Assembly: GCA_913043285.1 (NCBI GenBank)
Contig: CAJWML010000013.1
Coordinates: forward strand, 50,824-114,823
DNA: 64,000 nucleotides
Direction of reading: 5' to 3'
From: CAKZNE01 sp002695025
GTDB taxonomy: Bacteria; Bacteroidota; Bacteroidia; Flavobacteriales; Schleiferiaceae
Shown in pieces: positions 60,102-64,000 of this stretch; positions within the stretch are counted from its first letter, which is position 1, and the number at the start of each line of letters is the position of its first letter. The notes below the pieces were generated by a model. It was not told the origin of the DNA and did no database searches. It saw only the letters and a program-made list of their open reading frames with translations. The position numbers were made by a program, and so were the translations under genes.

Positions 60102-62435
60102 ATGAAACATTCTTCCCAGGTTGTGATGATTGTCCTCTTGACTTTCATTCTGTCTTTCTCTTTAAGGGGTCAAAGCAATGATACCATACGGTCCATATCA
60201 GTAAAAATTAAAACTGCCAATACTGCTTTGGCAGGAACTGATAATAGAATCACATTATCCCTGATGATAGAGAGGGAGGGGGGTATTGTCACCGTGCACC
60301 ATCGATTAAGGGGTAGTTTTGAAAGAAATGATGTTGATGTTACCACGTTGGAAACAGGAATACCTGATTTAGTCTGTCGTATTAAGGAAATTAAAATATC
60401 CAAATCACCAGACGACTGGAACGGAGGGTGGAAATTCGGAGGTATACATGTGTTCTTTAATAATGATGAGGAAAATACAATCTACAAGGATATGAGCGTC
60501 AATAAATGGTTGGAAGACAACCATCGTACCTGGCTGGCTGATAACATTGATGTACCGGATTGTCCTGTTCCTTTACCTCCTCCTCCACCACCTCCACCTC
60601 CTGTGAGGCGCGAGAGTCACTGTGAACGTGTGAGGGCGCACCTGAATGAATTTTGTCCTGAAATAGATCCTTCAACCGATTACGATTGTGATTGTATCCC
60701 TAATGGTGAAGACCTGGATGATAAACAACCCAATGATCGGGATAAGGATGGTATTCCTGACTTATACGAATTGATCTTTGGTTTGGATCCTGATAATCCT
60801 GACACAGATGGGGACGGAATACCCGATGGTAATGAAGATTATAACCGGAATGGCAGGCTTGACCCTGGTGAATCAGATCCGCATTCCAGCGATACAGACC
60901 GGGACGGTATACCCGATGGTGAGCAGGATTTTGACCAAGATGGCTTGCCGGACTGGTATGAGGATGAGAACCGGAACGGAGTACATGATTCAACCGAAAC
61001 CAATTTTGAAAACCCGGATACGGATGGAGATGGATGGAATGATGGACCTACCAACGCAAGAGTGTTTTTGTATTTGAGGGAAATAGAATGCTTTAATGAA
61101 GAAGAAGACCTGGGTGAAGATGAGCTATTTGTGGTGGTAAATGATGTTCGGTTTCCAGCTTCTTCAAATACCTTGGATGGTAGCTGGAATATGGAAGGGG
61201 GAGATGTTATTCACCCCCTTACACTGGTGGGCAGGAGGGCGGCTCCCATGCTGTATGAGGCTGATTTTATGGCCGTGGTGGAAATGTGGGAGGATGATTT
61301 TTTTGACTGGACCGATGATAAATGGCAAAAGGGGCCCATGGCCTTTACCCGAGATGGTGATTTTACAGTTGAGCGAAGAGATAATCATTGGTATGATGAT
61401 ACGGAGTACGATCTGCATTTCAGGAGCTATAGCCTGCCATTCAGTGACCCGGACCCGATGGATGGCCAGTCAGACTCAGACCGGGATGGAATAACCGATA
61501 GCGTTGAGTATGTCCTGAATGTAGAACTGGCGGGACTTAGTGACCCGGCTTTAGCCGATATCTTTCTTGAACTGGACTTTATTACACAGGATATTGAGCC
61601 CGAAGACTATTCCAAAATTGACGTGGTTAGTCAATTTTTTTACCATGGATACCAGGTAACCCTGGACGATGGTGATTATGGAGGAGGAGGTCAGAACTTA
61701 CCGGGAACCAGTGAGGATATAGTTTATCTGGGTCTTACAAATGGTGAGAAAAGTGTTGAAGACTATGCTGCTAACTTTTTAGCCCTGGAGAGACAAGGTG
61801 TTTTTCACTATGTGGTTGCCGTTGATAAGGTAGGAGGAGGTGCAGATTTTGGCTTTGCAAGGAGTTTTAAGCTTACAGATTCGGCTGAAATAGAATGTAC
61901 CTTCCATAGGGATAAAGTAGGGATGTTTTTATTCAGATCTGATTTTCTGGATCATGTATCCGATATGGAGTCTATTTTATTCCTCCATGAGTTCGGGCAT
62001 ACCTTTGGTCTGTGTCATCGTCCTAAGGATAATGGCATTGGGGGTGTAGTGGCCAGAACCCCCAACTGTGTAGAGCCATTTGATAATTGTGAGGAATGCG
62101 AAAACTGTGCTCATTATTTGGTGGCTGCAGATTCGCCTACCGCCATGGGAACCGGTTGCAAAGGTGGGATCAATCGTGCTAAGATCAGAGCCATAGATGG
62201 TCTGGTAATAGGAGGGCTATTGGGCGGGATTATAGCGGCAGCACTAATATCAATTGGTGGTAATATCGGTAGGTGGTTCGCTTTGCCTATCCTTTTAGTT
62301 TCAATAGGAGGTGTGATAGGGGCTCTTATTGCCAGTTACGATTGCTGGTGGGATCTAATTAACCGGGAGGTGAATTTTGAAGCAGCTGAATGGGAGGTGC
62401 TGGTGTTGGAAGCGATTAAATTTTGGCCTTTATAG
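60102..62435 (+). CDS. Secreted metzincin-type zinc protease-like protein with TSP3 repeats and C-terminal membrane segments
   Basis: 777 residues from ATG 60102. The signal peptide ends near SLRGQ. An N-terminal domain precedes a polyproline linker (about 156-168) and calcium-binding thrombospondin type 3 repeats (about 197-313; DRDKDGIPDLYE, NPDTDGDGIPDGNED). A second, unique domain leads to the zinc site H629-E-F-G-H633-T-F-G-L-C-H639, the metzincin consensus HExxHxxGxxH. Cys-rich loops follow (CEECENC). Two hydrophobic helices at about 698-750 end in a basic-poor tail, so the protein may be membrane-anchored at its C-terminus. No T9SS tag. Likely extracytoplasmic; substrate unknown. It is flanked by repeats. 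Confidence 0.82.
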   Translation: MKHSSQVVMIVLLTFILSFSLRGQSNDTIRSISVKIKTANTALAGTDNRITLSLMIEREGGIVTVHHRLRGSFERNDVDVTTLETGIPDLVCRIKEIKISKSPDDWNGGWKFGGIHVFFNNDEENTIYKDMSVNKWLEDNHRTWLADNIDVPDCPVPLPPPPPPPPPVRRESHCERVRAHLNEFCPEIDPSTDYDCDCIPNGEDLDDKQPNDRDKDGIPDLYELIFGLDPDNPDTDGDGIPDGNEDYNRNGRLDPGESDPHSSDTDRDGIPDGEQDFDQDGLPDWYEDENRNGVHDSTETNFENPDTDGDGWNDGPTNARVFLYLREIECFNEEEDLGEDELFVVVNDVRFPASSNTLDGSWNMEGGDVIHPLTLVGRRAAPMLYEADFMAVVEMWEDDFFDWTDDKWQKGPMAFTRDGDFTVERRDNHWYDDTEYDLHFRSYSLPFSDPDPMDGQSDSDRDGITDSVEYVLNVELAGLSDPALADIFLELDFITQDIEPEDYSKIDVVSQFFYHGYQVTLDDGDYGGGGQNLPGTSEDIVYLGLTNGEKSVEDYAANFLALERQGVFHYVVAVDKVGGGADFGFARSFKLTDSAEIECTFHRDKVGMFLFRSDFLDHVSDMESILFLHEFGHTFGLCHRPKDNGIGGVVARTPNCVEPFDNCEECENCAHYLVAADSPTAMGTGCKGGINRAKIRAIDGLVIGGLLGGIIAAALISIGGNIGRWFALPILLVSIGGVIGALIASYDCWWDLINREVNFEAAEWEVLVLEAIKFWPL

Positions 62436-62770
62436 ATTGATTAAAACGATTGCGCAGGACTGTATTTGTCTACGTTCTTTTTTACAGAAAAGAATCAAAC
62501 CGCGTATTGCTGAAGCTTTAGCGGAGGCACAAGGTCAAGACTGCTTTCCCTCTCCTTAAAAACTACGGCTGTTCGTCCATCCGAAGCCCAAGCCGTTCAC
62601 TACGTTTCACTTCCGGACTTCTCCCTCGGACTGCTAAGCTGGTTTTGTGTCATCCTGAGCCCTTCGTTAAGCTGCGCCATCGCTGAAGCTAAGGCGTAAG
62701 CGATCAGCACAGGCTCATTCGAAGGATAAATACTATTTGTTTTGTGCTTGGTAAAGCACGAGCATGGGGG

Positions 62771-62800
62771 AATGATAATGAGGCGTAGTTGCAAACTACG
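62771..62800 (+). repeat. RAYT-flanking REP-like repeat, copy A
   Basis: A 30-base sequence identical to 63481-63510. It includes the hairpin CGTAGTT-GCA-AACTACG. Confidence 0.75.
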
Positions 62801-62843
62801 TCTAGGTGGGGCTTTACAGAGCATTACTTACAAACCAACTCTC

Positions 62844-62864
62844 GGTGTAGTTTGTAACTACACC
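62844..62864 (+). repeat. REP-like hairpin with GTAGTT core, 3' of the RAYT gene
   Basis: GGTGTAGTT-TGT-AACTACACC, a perfect 9-bp stem that ends 1 base before the RAYT stop codon. Confidence 0.7.
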
Positions 62865-62865
62865 G

Positions 62866-63411
62866 CTATATCAAATCTATTTCCATTTTGGTTTCCATCC
62901 CGGCATAATTTCTTGCACTGCTGTACAAATAATCCTCCGGTTTATCCACCCAGCCCGCTCTTACGGGATTTTGATGAATATAGTTCAGGCGGCTATCCAA
63001 AATGGCGTTGGTGCTTAACTCTACTGCATGGTTTTCATGCGTCCAAAATTGGTGGGTGGTATTTCGTTTATTGTATTTGGCATGATAGCGAAAGATCATG
63101 TCCAACCAGTCTTTTCTGCTTTCTTTCGGGTTAGTAGTCAGTTCATTCAAGATTGCCTTGGCTGTGAATTTCTTGAAGTCTCTGATGGTACCTGACAAAT
63201 CACCGGACTGGCTTTGCCATATCGTATGAATGTGATTGCTCATAATTACATAGGCAAACACCTTCAACGCTCTCTCCTTTCGGCAAAACATAAGACTATC
63301 GATGATTATATCGCGATAGACCTGTCTGGTGAAAATATCCGCCCAACCCACCACTTGAAAAGTCAGAAAATAGGCTTGTTCCTGATCCCGGATTTGATAA
63401 GTATCTCCCAT
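62866..63411 (-). CDS. REP-associated tyrosine transposase (RAYT, IS200-like TnpA family)
   Basis: 181 residues. The Y1 transposase core has AYVIMSNHIHTIWQ with the His-bulky-His metal motif (about 56-64). A C-terminal helix IHQNPVRAGWV and EDYLYSSARNYAG is typical of RAYTs, which carry the nucleophilic Tyr in this region. RAYTs are single-copy, domesticated transposases that act on nearby hairpin REP sequences rather than moving as an insertion sequence. Intact frame. Hairpins with a common GTAGTT/AACTAC core lie on both sides (62784, 62844, 63494, 63520, 63681). Confidence 0.88.
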   Translation of the reverse strand: MGDTYQIRDQEQAYFLTFQVVGWADIFTRQVYRDIIIDSLMFCRKERALKVFAYVIMSNHIHTIWQSQSGDLSGTIRDFKKFTAKAILNELTTNPKESRKDWLDMIFRYHAKYNKRNTTHQFWTHENHAVELSTNAILDSRLNYIHQNPVRAGWVDKPEDYLYSSARNYAGMETKMEIDLI

Positions 63412-63480
63412 GGCTTAAGAAGTGTACAGACATTATTCTACCAAAACTAATTGATATTTAAAAAGTAACCCGGTTTGGTA

Positions 63481-63510
63481 AATGATAATGAGGCGTAGTT
63501 GCAAACTACG
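63481..63510 (+). repeat. RAYT-flanking REP-like repeat, copy B
   Basis: Identical to 62771-62800 over 30 bases, including the CGTAGTT-GCA-AACTACG hairpin. Confidence 0.75.
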
Positions 63511-63519
63511 CCTAGGGGT

Positions 63520-63538
63520 GAGTAGTTACAAACTACTC
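63520..63538 (+). repeat. REP-like hairpin with changed outer pairs
   Basis: GAGTAGTT-ACA-AACTACTC: the GTAGTT core is kept while the outer bases are changed on both sides of the stem. Confidence 0.65.
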
Positions 63539-63556
63539 CTAGGTAGGGATATTGTT

Positions 63557-63611
63557 AAATATGGTTGGTTAGCAACGAGTAAATTACCAACTGCAAAGGA
63601 TGGTTTTCTGC
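63557..63611 (+). repeat. 55-base direct repeat, copy 1
   Basis: Exact match to 63946-64000 (starts AAATATGG, ends TTTTCTGC). Confidence 0.85.
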
Positions 63612-63680
63612 CGTAGTTCTGAAAGGCTGGTTGCTTTGTGGTTAGTTGAAGTACGAGCATGGATACTCGCGCTAGCGGGG

Positions 63681-63695
63681 GTAGTTGCAAACTAC
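63681..63695 (+). repeat. REP-like hairpin GTAGTT-GCA-AACTAC
   Basis: 6-bp stem of the same core, 270 bases after the RAYT start, directly in front of the second long-repeat copy. Confidence 0.6.
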
Positions 63696-63703
63696 ATCTA
63701 GGT

Positions 63704-63889
63704 GGGTTTCATAAACCCGGTTTTTTGATAATCAGTATCCTACTCTTTAATTTCCAAGTCTGTTGGACTCGTGATTTTGCAAGAGCGTTAGTACTGATTT
63801 ATGGTTAAAGATAGCAAAGTATAGTGAGGAGACTGGCCGCACTTCAACTTCGCTCAGTGTGAACTTTAATTTCGTGTGTCATCCTGAGC
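63704..63889 (+). repeat. Long dispersed repeat, copy 2
   Basis: Same order as 59532-59717 with scattered base changes, beginning GGGTTTCATAAACCCGG and ending in CATCCTGAGC. Confidence 0.75.
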
Positions 63890-63945
63890 GGATCGCATGT
63901 CGCCTAAAGCTTTAGCGATGGCACAGTCGAAGGATAGACATTATC

Positions 63946-64000
63946 AAATATGGTTGGTTAGCAACGAGTAAATTACCAACTGCAAAGGATGGTTTTCTGC
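63946..64000 (+). repeat. 55-base direct repeat, copy 2
   Basis: Identical to 63557-63611; it may continue past the window end. Confidence 0.85.

Larger units (their letters stand above)
62436..62865. other. Repeat-rich intergenic region before the RAYT gene
   Basis: Contains an AAGGTCAAGACT repeat fragment (about 62530-62566), CATCCTGAGC-type pieces (62650-62720) and two GTAGTT-hairpins (62784-62800 and 62844-62864). Confidence 0.55.
63412..64000. other. Repeat-rich region to the window end
   Basis: No gene is supported. It holds hairpins, the second copy of the 186-base repeat and two copies of a 55-base direct repeat. Confidence 0.55.

Noticed and set aside
62600..62824. 74-codon minus-strand frame
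   Set aside because: Made of dispersed repeat sequence; no protein features.

Overview
The window comes from a member of the Bacteroidota, probably a Flavobacteriales-like lineage. The signs are several type IX secretion (T9SS) sorting domains of both A and B type, a PorP/SprF-like membrane protein, LruC, MbnP and HYC_CC_PP families, and promoter boxes of the TTTG-N(17-21)-TAnnTTTG type. The base composition is moderate, with AT-rich intergenic stretches. No phage integrase or CRISPR array is seen.

Layout. 1-1675: the 3' part of a type I restriction subunit (hsdR) cut by the window edge. 1928-5585: a copper/heme locus with a HYC_CC_PP protein, an MbnP-like protein carrying a T9SS tag, and two MauG-type di-heme lipoproteins. 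5682-8302: two secreted proteins. 8396-10808: an overlapping TPR sensor kinase and NarL-type response regulator pair. 11032-13605: an esterase-like protein, an outer-membrane DUF481-like protein and a Cys-motif protein. 13856-21615: a tightly packed T9SS adhesin, SprF and OmpA/PD40 operon. 21639-21922: two tRNA-Val genes. 22382-36047: assorted metabolism, including SDRs, a fused membrane/spermidine-synthase protein, a 2'-5' RNA ligase-like protein, hemolysin III, an Asp/Asn hydroxylase-like protein, LruC, a carbamoyltransferase and GH53. This stretch ends with an SDR/TetR pair that shares three palindromic operators. 36212-40538: a methyltransferase/dioxygenase pair, a GNAT, and an alpha/beta-hydrolase divergent from a TetR across a perfect inverted repeat that holds both promoters.

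40618-50291 is the most unusual part. Five minus-strand genes without signal peptides encode a 138-aa protein, a 1114-aa beta-rich protein, a 680-aa tail-fibre-like protein and two near-identical proteins. The C-terminal half of each of the last two looks like the PixA/AidA inclusion-body family. A separate gene nearby encodes a likely cytosolic LecA (PA-IL)-like lectin. I know of no described system with this gene set.

50636-59447 holds surface and lipoproteins, an AraC/membrane/redoxin/DUF2141 group, two related Cys-rich secreted proteins, and a membrane/DoxX/AraC operon behind a long inverted repeat. The end (59448-64000) is a repeat-rich zone with a secreted metzincin-type protease and a REP-associated tyrosine transposase flanked by small hairpins of conserved core. 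Families were assigned by reading motifs; no database search was run.
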